Below, in pieces: positions 42,847-53,289 of a stretch of 64,000 bases of DNA (the stretch's first letter is position 1; every line of letters starts with the position of its first letter). Location of the stretch: the NCBI GenBank assembly GCA_963513945.1, contig OY740716.1, positions 212,837,646 to 212,901,645 of the forward strand, read 5' to 3'. The position numbers were made by a program, and so were the translations under genes. The notes beneath the pieces are model-generated. The model did not search any database, was not told the DNA's origin, and was given only the letters and a program-made list of their open reading frames with translations. The DNA comes from Hydrotaea diabolus. Lineage: Eukaryota; Arthropoda; Insecta; Diptera; Muscidae.

Positions 42847-44542
42847 CACACTGTGTCCGCTGTGGCAATAAATTATTTTGGACCTGCTCTTCGATTTTGA
42901 TGATTTTTGCACAGATGGTTAAAAACTATCTAAAGGTCATGTGTGTAAAATTTTATGCAAATATCTCCATTGTTTTCTGTCCCGAGCAGCGCAAAGTTGA
43001 CATATGAGACAAGTCTCAAATGAGTTAGTTTTCCATGTCATATTTAAAACCTTGTTACTTATAAACTATACACCGAGTGTACCTAATAGAATTTTTTTTC
43101 ACTTAAAATAGGCATCAAGCATTATGTAAATTAAAAAAAAAAATAAAAATTGAAAAAAAAAATTAATTTTTTTTTTTTTATTTTGGGCCAAAAAAAATAA
43201 ACATTTATGATTTTCCGTTAGACTTTTAGTTGTGTGCGAAGCAGTATGGAGTCCTATACCAAATTAAAGCTGAGGGTCTCAGCTAACAGATTTCAAAAAA
43301 AAATTGTGCCCAAATTTGCCCGCGGCCAAAAAAACAATGGAAAACCAAAAAAATTACAGTTAAAAATATGCGTTATTTTATGGAATGCATATTGCATATC
43401 GCTTACAATAAAAGCTTTGCAGCATGGCGAACAAATAAAGATACAAGACAAATTAAAGAAGAAGCCAGGGCCACAATTCAAAAAAACCTTAAATTAGTAT
43501 TGGGAATAAATGTTGATGTGGTAAAACAAGGAATGGGTTCCAGCAACGATGGGAATACAGCTCGAAATTACAGCTGACATAACGGAGTAAATGAACAACT
43601 GATTCATAGGTTAAAAATTATATTATCCACAATAAGTTGCAGTCAGGCAATAGACTCTGAGAAGTTCCATATATATTGTTAAGACACGGCAAAATTGTAC
43701 ATTGATTTGTATGGATGGTACTACATGCCTATCACAGTGCATAAAGTTTTGATACATGGGTAGCAAAATTGTATCTGAGGCCATTCTACCTATAGGTAGG
43801 TTAAAGATACGATTAGTTTCATACATTTTGAATTAACATATGGTTTATTTTTCAAAGAAATGTTATCAGAAGAAGCGCAGGAAGCGAGGAACAAAGACTA
43901 TAAACGTTATAGGCTATATAACTCGCGCAAGACTGGGCGCTGTTCTACTAACGAAGACGTAATGCATCATTTGTTGATATCCTCCGACCCATACATCAAT
44001 TCATTAAGAACGAAATTGAAGCTTAAAAAATTAGATTATCACGAAGATGTGAAAATGTTGTTAATAAATTAAATAGAGTGAACTGTAAAATTTTTGTATG
44101 GGGGGTTGTATGGGGGGCGGGTGTTACAGTGAGCGGATTTTCTTCATATTTTCAAAACAGCATTTAATAGATGCTGTATGCATTTTTGCGAAAAAATAAA
44201 CATTCTAGTTATAAATTTACAGAAGATATGGCATTTTGAAATATCATTTGTATGGGAGGTGGGCGATGGGCGTGGTCAATGTTGATGAAATAATTTTTTT
44301 TAAAAGGTGTTGCATAGATATGTTCTTCCAGCAATTTTCAGGAAATTTGTAGCAATAGTTAATTTTTAACAGCCAAAAATGATTTTAGTTTGTATGGGCG
44401 GTGGGCGATGGGCGTGGTCAATTTTGTCGATACTTTGAAATTTTCTTAATTCTATTATATTAGGGACTCGTGCCAAATTTCATTACTCTCGTACAACTCC
44501 TTCTATTTTTGGCCATCGAATGTATGGGAAGGACACACTGTG
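42847..44542 (+). mobile_element. Transib element 3, with transposase remnant
   Basis: 1696 bp. Termini CACACTGTGTCC (left) and complement CACAGTGTGTCC (right), flanked by a 5-bp duplication CGCCG at 42842-42846 and 44543-44547. The interior carries a transposase remnant on the plus strand, and 3' sequence with repeated GGGCGATGGGCGTGGTCAAT words at 44264 and 44404. Confidence 0.85.
43234..44072 (+). pseudogene. Transib transposase, degraded (RAG1-like core family)
   Basis: Transib transposases are DDE enzymes related to the RAG1 recombinase core. The best piece is 43860-44072, a 70-codon frame reading LSEEAQEARNKDYKRYR, then SRKTGRCSTNED and LLISSDPYINSLR to a natural stop. This matches the typical C-terminal end of the family. 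Upstream, 43234-43577 holds lysine-rich frames (ARGQKNNGKPKKL) that may derive from an earlier part, with frameshifts. The catalytic acidic residues could not be placed. The related element at 47021-48617 encodes an alignable C-terminus on the opposite strand. Confidence 0.7.
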
Positions 44543-44900
44543 CGCCGCGGCTGGCTCGACTAAATTCCAGCCAAAAGGCCCAATTTTCGACCCTTTTTGC
44601 AGCACTTGGGGCCGTTGGTCAGCAATAGCGCGTCGAATATTCTCTTCCCAGGCGCCAATCACATCGGGCTTATCTGCGTAGACAAGCGACTTCACATAGC
44701 TCCACAGAAAAAAGTCCAGCGGTGGTAAATCGCACGAATTTGTAGTCGAAGCCACAGGCCCCCGACGCGAGGATTATGTGCTCACCAAAAGCTTCTTTCA
44801 ATAAATTGATTGTTTCGTTGGCTGTATGGCATGTGGCGCAAACCAAAGGTCGTCAACATCCTCGAATTAAGGCACGAAAAAGTTATTAACCATGGCTCTA

Positions 44901-45935
44901 CACGCAGAAAAAAAGTATGGTTAGGCTGCAATATTCGAAGAGGATCATACTATTGTTGGGTAAATGTTTGTGGTACAACAATATTATGATCCTCACAACA
45001 ATAGTATGATTCACTCATAACCATACTATGATCCCCACAACCATAGTATGATTCACACTGAACCATAATATGATCTCTGCAACCATACTATAATCCTCAC
45101 AACAATAGTATGATTCACACTCAACCATACTATTATCCTCACAACAATAGTATGATTCAACCATACTATTATCTCCACAACCATATTATGATCTTCACCA
45201 CCATAGTATGATTCTCATACACCATAGTATGATCATCAAAATTATTTATTAAGATTTTTATCAAGTTAGTTATTTTAAATTGCATTACAATTAGTTCATA
45301 ACCACATATGAGGCCGTTTTTATTGAAAATTTCATTCAAGAAACAAAAAATTCCAAAGGCAGTCGAAAATACTTTTAGTTGCCAGCAGGGATGAATGCTA
45401 CTTCACTATCCATAGATGGCAAGTAAAGAATGTGATTAAACCCCATGTTCAAGACGAGAACCAGTCGGTGGTAGAGTATTTCACCGAACAAAGAAAAAAC
45501 AATAAAAATCCCTAGAACTACCTTCCGATTGTTGTTTTTATAATGGACAAAAACCATGCACTGCATCGTGTGTGTGTATGTTTTTTTGTATACCAAAAAA
45601 ACCACACACACATAGTCTTTAAAACCCGTTATGCTTTGTTCATAGTCTCAACCATACAGTATGATTGTCGTAATCATATTATTGTTAACTTAAATCTTTA
45701 ACAATAATTTTGTCGCACCAACAATATTTACATGGTTGCTGCAACCATATTTTCATTTCTAAATTTAGCAATAATAGTATTGTTTCATTTCAACAATATT
45801 ATTAATGCCGCAATCATACTGTTGTCAAAATAAAATAAATAAAACAATACTATGGTTGCGACGACAATGTTTTTATTGTAGAGAACATATTATTGTTGCG
45901 GTGACCATATAGTAACCATATCTTTACTCTGCGTG
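44901..45935. mobile_element. Minisatellite MITE, copy 3 (first of an abutting pair)
   Basis: 1035 bp from CACGCAGAAAAAAAGTATGG to TTTACTCTGCGTG, inverted relative to copy 1. It includes the full core with TTGCCAGCAGGGATGAATGC at 45379 and the TG-rich stretch at 45567. A TA precedes it (44899-44900). Confidence 0.85.
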
Positions 45936-46907
45936 CACGCAGAAAAAAAGTATGGTTGTGATGATAATATTCGAAGAGGGTAATACTATTGTTGGGTATA
46001 TGGTTGTGCTACAACAGTATTATGGTCCTCACAACAATAGTATGATTCAAATACAACCATACTATGATCCTTACAACAATAGTATGATTCACACATAACC
46101 ATACTATGATCCCCACAACAATAGTATGATTCACACTCAACCATACTATGATCTCCACAACCATAGTATGATCCTCACAACCATAGTATGTTTCATATGC
46201 AACCGTAGTATGGTCCTTACAACCATAGTATGATTCACACGCAACCATGTTATGATCCCAACAACCATAGTATGATCACACACATATAAACTATGATCCC
46301 CAATATTATTTTATAGAATTTGTTTGAGTTGTCGACAATAGATTTGATCCCCAATATTACTTAAGTTGTCAACAATAGATTTGAATTATGAAAATTATTC
46401 AAAAATACAGTAAATTCAAAGTATTAGGAGTGATTTATTTCACAGTAGAAAAAATAAGTTTAAATAAACGTAAGCGTTTTTACTGAAAATATTTCAGATA
46501 AACAAAGCCAAAACAGCTTTTTAAAAAAATTTAATTTCGATAAAAAAGTACTATTATTGCATTAGATCCGTACCAATAACATTTGTTCTAAAAAGCATAT
46601 TTAAATGAAGAAAAATTACAATCATACAGTATTATTGCCGTAATCATATCATTGTTAACATAAAACGCAAATCACAATACTTGTGTCGCACTAACCATAT
46701 TTATATTGTTGCTATAACCATACTTTCATTTTTAAATTTGGCAATAATACTATTGTTACATTTCAACAATATTAATATTGCAGCAATTATACTATTGTCA
46801 AAAATAAATTCAGTTAACAATGCTATGGTTGCGACGAACATACTTTTGTTGTGGAGAACATATTATTATTGCCGTGACCATGTAGTAACCATGTTTTTCT
46901 CTGCGTG
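45936..46907. mobile_element. Minisatellite MITE, copy 4 (second of an abutting pair)
   Basis: 972 bp, same orientation as copy 3 and starting at the very next base. It has the shorter core type seen in copy 2. TGTA follows its right end. Confidence 0.85.
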
Positions 46908-47020
46908 TGTATAGCGGTGCCGATTGAATGTAACATTATTAATTTATGAAGAAATATGGACCTAAATTCCCTCTGCCCATAGAGCACACCAAACAGTCAG
47001 TTTTTGACGAACTAACGGCG

Positions 47021-48617
47021 CACAGTGGCGCCATTTGAGTTTTTTCGTTGCAAAAATCATATCTTTTGAACCGAATAAGATAATTGAACAGTTTAAACAG
47101 CATATGATATATAACTGTTCAGCCTATGAAATGAGCGTTTGGAAAGGGTTTTACGCCTTTTAAGTGCCTACTTATGGGTTAGCAAAGTTGAAATTTGTGA
47201 AAAAATCAATTTTATGGGAAGTATAATAAAATCTTTTTTAACATTTTAAATGTTTTATGTTTCTTTTTAAAGGCTTTTATGATTTAAAATTATTCCAGAA
47301 AAGATTTACAAAAAAAATGTTTTTTTTTTAAATTATTTTTAAATTTTTTGTAAAATATTGTTGATTTTGAGTGAAAATAATGTTAAATTTTTTATTTTTA
47401 TTATAGTTACACAATTTTGAAATTTTTAAATACTACAATATTAATGCTATACATATTAAGTTATTAAGTATAAAAAAAATTTAACTCTAATAAAAAAAAA
47501 ATTGTTCAATGTAATGTTAAATTTTGTATTTTTATTATATTTAGTACATATTTTTGAAATTTTTAAGTACTACAATATTAATGCTATACATATTAAGTCT
47601 AATGAAAAATGTTGTGTATTTTTTTAAGGTAGTATAAGATTTTTATTAGTTAGTTCTTTTCAAAAAAGTCATAAACATTGGGAGCTATATCTAGTAGACT
47701 TAACATATCGGAGCAATAATTACGTTCTTCCAAATCCTTTCGAGATCTTACGTATCGTCGTGATGAAATAAGTGGGTCTGAAGAAGCCGCTAACATATTG
47801 AATAGGTCTTCATTCTGTCTAATCCGGGAAATCTTGCAAGTATTAGTGTTTCTAAACTTTTTGTAGTCACAATATTTAATTGTTTTTGCTTTGTTCTCTT
47901 TATTATGTCAGGCCCTTGGTTGCCGATCAGAACGAATGAATCATTATTGTCATTTCTCTTAACTTAATACTTAACAAGACTTTCTTACAGTTGTAAATAA
48001 TAGTAGTAGATAATTAGTGAAGAGTTATTGCAGGGTTGCGTGTCATCAGAGATGGCACTACAATTAAATGTATCTTTTTGTAGTAAAAGTTGTTACAGTT
48101 TTATTGTTTTTTCATGTACACGGGCAAGTATAGGCACCCAATTTCAAGAAAATAAGTTAGAGTATTAAATACTTAACAACCTCTGTTTAAAAGTTCCTGT
48201 CACAAACCGTCACTTTTTTTGTTCTATTCTATTAAGTGTGAAAAATGACCCAAATATCATGTGTTTGAAAAATTGCGCCTGAAAAAAAAATATTGGACCG
48301 AATAACCCTTTGTTAATTCTCATTGGAATTAACATACCTTTCATCCGACACCAAAAAATTAATGATCGGTTGCATAGTTTGCCTGAAATTCAATTCAAAA
48401 GATGATATTTTTTTTTTTATTTAAACATTTTTTGTAAGTCCGAAAAATTGTCAACTTTGATTGACGCTAGAATTCATAATTTTTATCCGATTTCAAAATT
48501 TTTTTTGGATTCTTAATCAGTGAGAAGTTCTCTATCAGATGTAATTATTCATTTTATCATATTCTTCTGTCAAATTTTTGATTTTTGCAACGCTTTTAGG
48601 GAAAAGGCGCCACAGTG
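47021..48617 (-). mobile_element. Transib element 2
   Basis: 1597 bp. Termini CACAGTGGCGCC (left) and complement CACTGTGGCGCC (right), with 5-bp duplication CGGCG at 47016-47020 and 48618-48622. The undisturbed target is visible in the related rosa at 29605 (TAACGGCGTCTC), confirming the insertion site. The interior is very AT-rich. Confidence 0.87.
47650..47890 (-). pseudogene. Transib transposase C-terminal fragment
   Basis: On the minus strand from about 47890 to a TAA at 47652-47650, a frame without a start codon reads CDYKKFRNTNTCKISRIRQN, then EDLFNMLAASSDPLISSRRY, then RSRKDLEERNYCSDMLSLL. It aligns with the Transib 3 C-terminus (DYKRYR, SRKTGRCSTNED, SSDPYINSLR), which identifies it. 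The remainder of the transposase is deleted or unrecognisable. Confidence 0.72.
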
Positions 48618-48880
48618 CGGCGTCTGAGCAATAGCTTGTGGGTTTTCATTACTCGAAATGCGACAATTTTCGTTATTAACGTACCCATTCAACCAAAAGT
48701 GAGCTTTATCGCTTAGCAAAATTGTCTTGTAAAAACCAGTATCGTAGGCCATCTCGTTTTGGGCCCATTTACCACGATTTGCGAACGTTGTTCCGGAGTA
48801 TTTATTATTAAATAGCAAACCAAACTGGCAAACCAAAACGAAATAAGTGTAGCCAGATTGAAAACACCAGGACTAAAAAA

Positions 48881-49560
48881 ACACCATTTATAAAATACGG
48901 ACCACCAGCCCATAAAACAAACTAAACAGGAATTATATTGGTGTAAAAATTATTGTTCAAAAATTTCAGGTGTCATCAGCCCTAAAATAACATGAGTTTG
49001 AGAAACTTGGGGTCCCTATATCTCAACCCCTGCATATCATGGGTGGACCAAACTCGAAACTTAAGCTCAAAAACACCTCTTTTAAAAGTGTGTGAAAACA
49101 TCATCATCATCAATATCCGAGTTTTAGTTTAGAAACGGCTGAACTATTTCCATTTTTGCTCAGCGTTAGACAGTAGGTTCCGGCCAGTGAGTATAAGAAT
49201 TATATCATGTTTAGCTCACCGATTTGAGAGAAGTTTAACTTTGTTCCTTAATAAGAATTGCTGGAAGAAAGTAAGTAACCGCCGTGATAGTGTCGGACAC
49301 TACCTAAATAATCCCAAACACCTCACCTCTGTCATGTACCACATGCGTACCGAATCAACTGAAACAAGTGTCAAGGTCGTTTGTTGACACCTTGTAATGT
49401 GTATTCTTTTTGCTGGGATACCCAAATCCCTATTAAAGGCAAATAAATGCGATGGTCCTCTCTTTAAAATAAGAACAACATTCACGCACGCACAAACAAA
49501 TTCATTTGTTGAGGGCTGTTCAAAAATCAATAAAAAACATTTTATTTTTATTTTGTTTAT
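48881..49560. other. Unassigned interval
   Basis: It starts with a short rosa-like phrase (ACCACCAGCCCATAAAAC at 48901). Nothing else recognised. Confidence 0.3.
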
Positions 49561-49626
49561 AATTTTGCACTAAAAGTAATTTGCGCCTTTTGTTGCTCAC
49601 AATAGGGCTTCATTATTATTGTTTTT

Positions 49627-49788
49627 ATGTCGGCTTATTTACTCCATCTCTTGCCAGGCATTGTTGGTCGTATGGTGCTATTACTGCTGGCGGTGTGCAC
49701 TCCACTTGCGGCTTGCGTGCCGGCGTTTCGCACTGAGAAGAAGATGAGGGAGACCATTTCATTGGGCGTACATGTCGAAATCCATTAA
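49627..49788 (+). CDS. 53-codon ORF with signal-peptide-like start, unrecognised
   Basis: ATG at 49627, stop TAA at 49786. The product begins MSAYLLHLLPGIVGRM, then VLLLLAVCTPLAACVPAF, a hydrophobic segment followed by a small-residue motif that could be a signal peptidase site, then a charged tail RTEKKMRETISLGVH. It could be a small secreted peptide or the first exon of a secreted protein. GTACATG at 49768 is a possible donor. The surrounding 49600-50100 is more GC-rich than its neighbours and shows no repeat. The overlapping 110-codon minus-strand frame looks less protein-like. Confidence 0.22.
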   Translation: MSAYLLHLLPGIVGRMVLLLLAVCTPLAACVPAFRTEKKMRETISLGVHVEIH

Positions 49789-50390
49789 CATTCTTGTCAT
49801 CATCATCGTCCCTCTGGCAGAGACCACTAATCCAACATAAGAAACACATGCGTAAAAAGTCCCTTTTAAAGAGATGCCCGTCTTGCTCCCTGCTGATGTC
49901 GTTGGCACATAAACTATTTTTAGTTGGACTACCAAGTCCAAGTGGAGTGGAAAACAAAAGAATAAAACCATCTTCTTTTTTGGTTTTACAAGCAATTTGT
50001 GTCGTCTGTTTTCCTCAGAGAGTTGGGAGAATCACAAGAAAACAAATATTGATTTTGTGTCTTTGGCCGCAGGAACCCGGCGATTGCTGGAAGTAGGCGA
50101 GCGGTTAAAGGTGATCATATTACAAATGTGTAGGCTAGTTTAGATTAGTCCATTAACTTGTGACACTGTGTAAAGTCGATGACCACTAAAAGAATACCAT
50201 ATACGAAGTGTCGTGGGCTACCTCTTGGTGCCGGGGTTTCCACTTAGGAATTGTCTTATGCCTTGTGAAATGTCTCTAGCAAAGTGTATCGGCCTTTAGG
50301 AGCCAGTAGAAATAAGAATTATCGTGCTTATTGCTTAGGGAGAAGTTCCTCGCTTTTTTCCTTAAAAACGATGTGCAGAGAAATGCATAA
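49789..50390. other. Unassigned, possibly unique sequence
   Basis: Comparatively GC-rich, no transposon signature, no recognised gene. ATCATCATCGTC repeat at 49797. Confidence 0.3.
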
Positions 50391-51016
50391 TAGGGTGGAG
50401 TGAAAACATGTTTTTTTTTAATTTGAAAAAGTTAACCTCGGAAAGAGATGTAGTCTGGGGTCCTAAAGAGGGGAAAAATAAAGAAAAAAATTTAAAAAAA
50501 TTTTTAGGGGTCGCGCCAAAATAAACAAGTACACATGTTTGAAGGCGTGAATTTTCCTAACCCCTGAACCGATTTTAAAGTTTTATGTCAATAAATGTTT
50601 GCAATAGCGTAAACAATGAAATAAAGGCATGAAAAAATTTAAAAAAAATTTTCTCATTGTTCAAAAATTTCAAAAAGTAAAATAAGTCAAATCGTCCCTT
50701 CTTCAGAAAATTGACTGAACAATGAAATCGCCACCAAAGCTACAAATATTAGTCGATTATCCTCATATTTGCCTCAAATACTTTTGTTTGGGCACTGAAC
50801 AAGCTGAACCTTTTAAATTTCCAATAAGTTAAGTCGTTAATTTTAGGGATTTTTCTAAAATCAACGCCAAAATAGCGATAATTTCCAAATTTCTAGGGAG
50901 TGGCGCGACCCCTAAATTTTTTTTTAAATTTTTTTCTTTATTTTTCCCCTCTTTAGGACCCCAGACTACATATCTTTCCGAGGTTAACTTTTTTTTTTGA
51001 ATTTCACTCCACCCTA
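50391..51016. mobile_element. hAT-type MITE with ~130-bp terminal inverted repeats
   Basis: 626 bp. Both ends start TAGGGTGGAGTGAAA and stay near-identical inverted repeats through GTTAACCTCGGAAAG, GTCTGGGGTCCTAAAGAGG and AGGGGTCGCGCC, about 130 bp. The perfect 8-bp duplication ATGCATAA lies at 50383-50390 and 51017-51024. An 8-bp duplication with a YARNG-type terminus is the hAT pattern. No coding sequence. Confidence 0.88.
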
Positions 51017-51062
51017 ATGCATAAACAATACAGCACCAGATAGAATGAAATAATCTGTTATT

Positions 51063-52360
51063 TACTTAGCAGGGACATAAATACTGAACGCACCCATTTC
51101 AATAGTAGAACTGAACATTCCCCGCTAATGTCATATGGGTTTTGAAAGCTAACCTCAATAGCGTAAGTCTGTAACGGGATTTTAAAACTGTTTCAACTTC
51201 CATCATGGAGTGGTCAGATAATGAGAACCGTAGCGCTCTAATAGCGCTTTTCAAGTGTGAAATGAAAAAAGCGATATTTTCAAAACGCTCCGGCCACTAG
51301 GGATTTGTCGCATGTTCGTCTACCGATGCAAAAAACTGATTGAGGAGACTGGAGATGTAAAAGACCGAAACCGGTCGGGCCGCCCACGCTCTGTTCCAAC
51401 ACCGCATGTCATCAAAGCCCTTAAATCAAGAATTCACAGAAATCCGCTCCGAATACAGAAAATCATGGCCTGCGAGATGAATATCACGCAAAAGTCCATG
51501 AGTCGAATCATTTAAAAAGACTTGGGACTTTCAAACGACGTACCGGACATTTATTGACTGCAGCTTTAAAAAAATAGGATTAAAAAATGCGAACGTCTTT
51601 TGGTGAAGCACACTGATAACTTGAACGGAAAAGTTTTGTTCACCGAAGAAAATTTTTTTTCCGTTCAAGAAAAATTTAACAAGCAAAATGATAGAGTGTA
51701 TGCGCGGTCATCTAAGGAAGCATCTGAACTGATCCCAAGGGTGGAAAAGGGTCATCACCCAGGTTCAGTCATGGTTTGGTGGGGTGTCTCTTACGATTGG
51801 ATCACTGACCTGCATTTCTGCGATCAAGGAGTCAAAACATCGGCCAAAGTTTGCCAAGAAACCGTTTTTCAAGCTGTTGTGAAGCCTCTTAACAATTCCC
51901 TGTTTCAAAACCAGCCATGGACTTTCCAGCAGGATTCTGCGCCGGCCCATAAGGCTAAAACGTCCCAGGCCTGGCTTCGAGCAATTTGCCAGCGTTCATT
52001 TTTTCTGAAGAATGGCCCTCAGGCAGTCCAGATTTGAACCCATTGGATTACAAATTGTGGGCGGTTTTAGAGGACAAGGCTTGTCACAAAATATACCCCA
52101 ACATTGGATCTCTTAAGAATGCTTCGGTTCGAGATGTGGCCAGTTTTCCAACGGACGACGTTCGTGCAGCTGTTGACGATTGGCCAGTGCGACTTAAGGT
52201 GTGTGTAAAGGCAAAAGGCGGACATTTTGAATAAGTATATCCTTTTTGGATACAACATACATCAATAAATATATTAAAAAATATTTGGTCCAAAAACATT
52301 CAGTATTTTTTATTTTACAGCATAATACGTGTGTAACAGCATTTATGTCCCTACCAAGTA
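51063..52360 (+). mobile_element. maT (DD37D) transposon, copy d (best preserved)
   Basis: 1298 bp with both ends (TACTTAGCAGGGACATAAAT and complement), TA on both sides. Confidence 0.92.
51205..52234 (+). pseudogene. maT transposase, near full length with few breaks
   Basis: ATG at 51205 gives MEWSDNENRSALIALFKCEM, then a short frameshift in the A-run before MFVYRCKKLIEETGDVKDRN and the linker SGRPRSVPTPHV. A TAA at 51513 interrupts the second helix-turn-helix (SRII, stop). The core at 51600-52037 has TEENFFSVQEKFNKQ (first acidic position reads glutamate), VMVWWGVSYDWITDLHFC and FQQDSAPAHKAKTSQAWL (second aspartate). One base is then lost near 51980, and SPDLNPLDYKLW (third aspartate) follows at 51986-52234, ending KAKGGHFE. 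DD37D spacing once the frame is corrected. Inactive. Confidence 0.88.
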
Positions 52361-52368
52361 ATTATAAT

Positions 52369-53254
52369 GGGTGATCCATCTGGAGGTATTTTTTTCAAAA
52401 TAAAAAAATACTAAAATTCAAATCAAGTGTGGAATCTTTATTGTTCATGCGAAATGACATTTAATTCCATTTATTTTTTGAATATAATTTCCTTCAAATG
52501 TTGGCAACTGTAATATGGAAATAAGCGTTCGGCGAAAAAAGATCAGCTGTTTTCATCTAAAATTGTGTTCAGGGATGAGGAATTTGCGGCATTTGGGTTG
52601 AAGAGGAACCAGAAGAGGTTCAAGAGGTGCTATTATATCCAGAGAAACCCACGGTATAGTGCGGTTTATAGGCTGGTGGAATTATCGGTCCATATTTTTT
52701 CAAAAATTATGATGGTCGAAGCCTAACTTTCAATGGTGCTCGCTATTGCTCTATCATATCGGACTTTTTACTACCTGAAATTGAAGACCGTATTTTTGAC
52801 GACATTTCGTTTCAACAGGACGGTGCCACTTGCCATGCAGCAGGTCAAACAATGGATCTAGTGAGAGGTAATTTCTAATAGCAGCTAATTTCATATTTTG
52901 GACCGGTGAGTTGGCCGCCTAGATCGTGTGATATAACACCTTTAGACTTTTTTTTATTGAAGCTACGAAAAGTCCAAAGTCTATGCTGACAAACCAGCTA
53001 TGATTCAGTTCTTGGAAGCCAAAAAAAAGGCGTGCTATTAAAGCCATACCGGTCGAAATGCTCGAACGATTCATCCAAAATTGGACTATTAGAATGGACA
53101 CCCTAAAGCGTAGTTGCGGCCAACATTTGAAGGAAATTATATTCAAAAAATAAATGGCATAAAATTTCCTTCGAATGAATAAAAAAGATTCCACACTTAA
53201 ATTGAATTTTAGTTTTTTTTTAATTTTGAAAAAATACCTCTAGATGGATCACCC
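52369..53254 (+). mobile_element. rosa (DD41D), rearranged form with 3' ends on both sides
   Basis: 886 bp, starting GGGTGATCCATCTGGAGGTA and ending with its complement. The terminal ~130 bp are inverted repeats of each other. The left one joins at TTGGCAACTGTAATATGGAA to transposase codons (NKRSAKKDQLF), as at 18155 and 38150. The core is present with stops: VYRLVELSVHIFSKIMMVE-like region, FQQDGATCHAAGQTMDL (second aspartate, 52810) and a C-terminal part around PAMIQFLEAKK. Lies 8 bp from maT d. Confidence 0.82.
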
Positions 53255-53289
53255 TATACAAGTTAATAATCGCATTTATGACCAACGTA

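Larger units (their letters stand above)
42780..48880 (-). mobile_element. rosa (DD41D) element f, split by two Transibs and a MITE pair
   Basis: Host segments are about 42780-42846, 44543-44900, 46908-47020 and 48618-48880, all aligning in order with the unbroken relative at 29066-30285. Guests are Transib 3 (42847-44542), two minisatellite MITEs (44901-46907) and Transib 2 (47021-48617). The transposase is on the minus strand. Its N-terminal domain is deleted, since the sequence at 48830 goes from terminal sequence almost directly to the pre-core region. Confidence 0.78.

Noticed and set aside
49625..49957. 110-codon minus-strand ORF with acidic DDDDD run
   Set aside because: The run comes from an ATCATCATCGTC simple repeat; no domain. 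The opposing 53-codon frame looked more protein-like but is itself weak.
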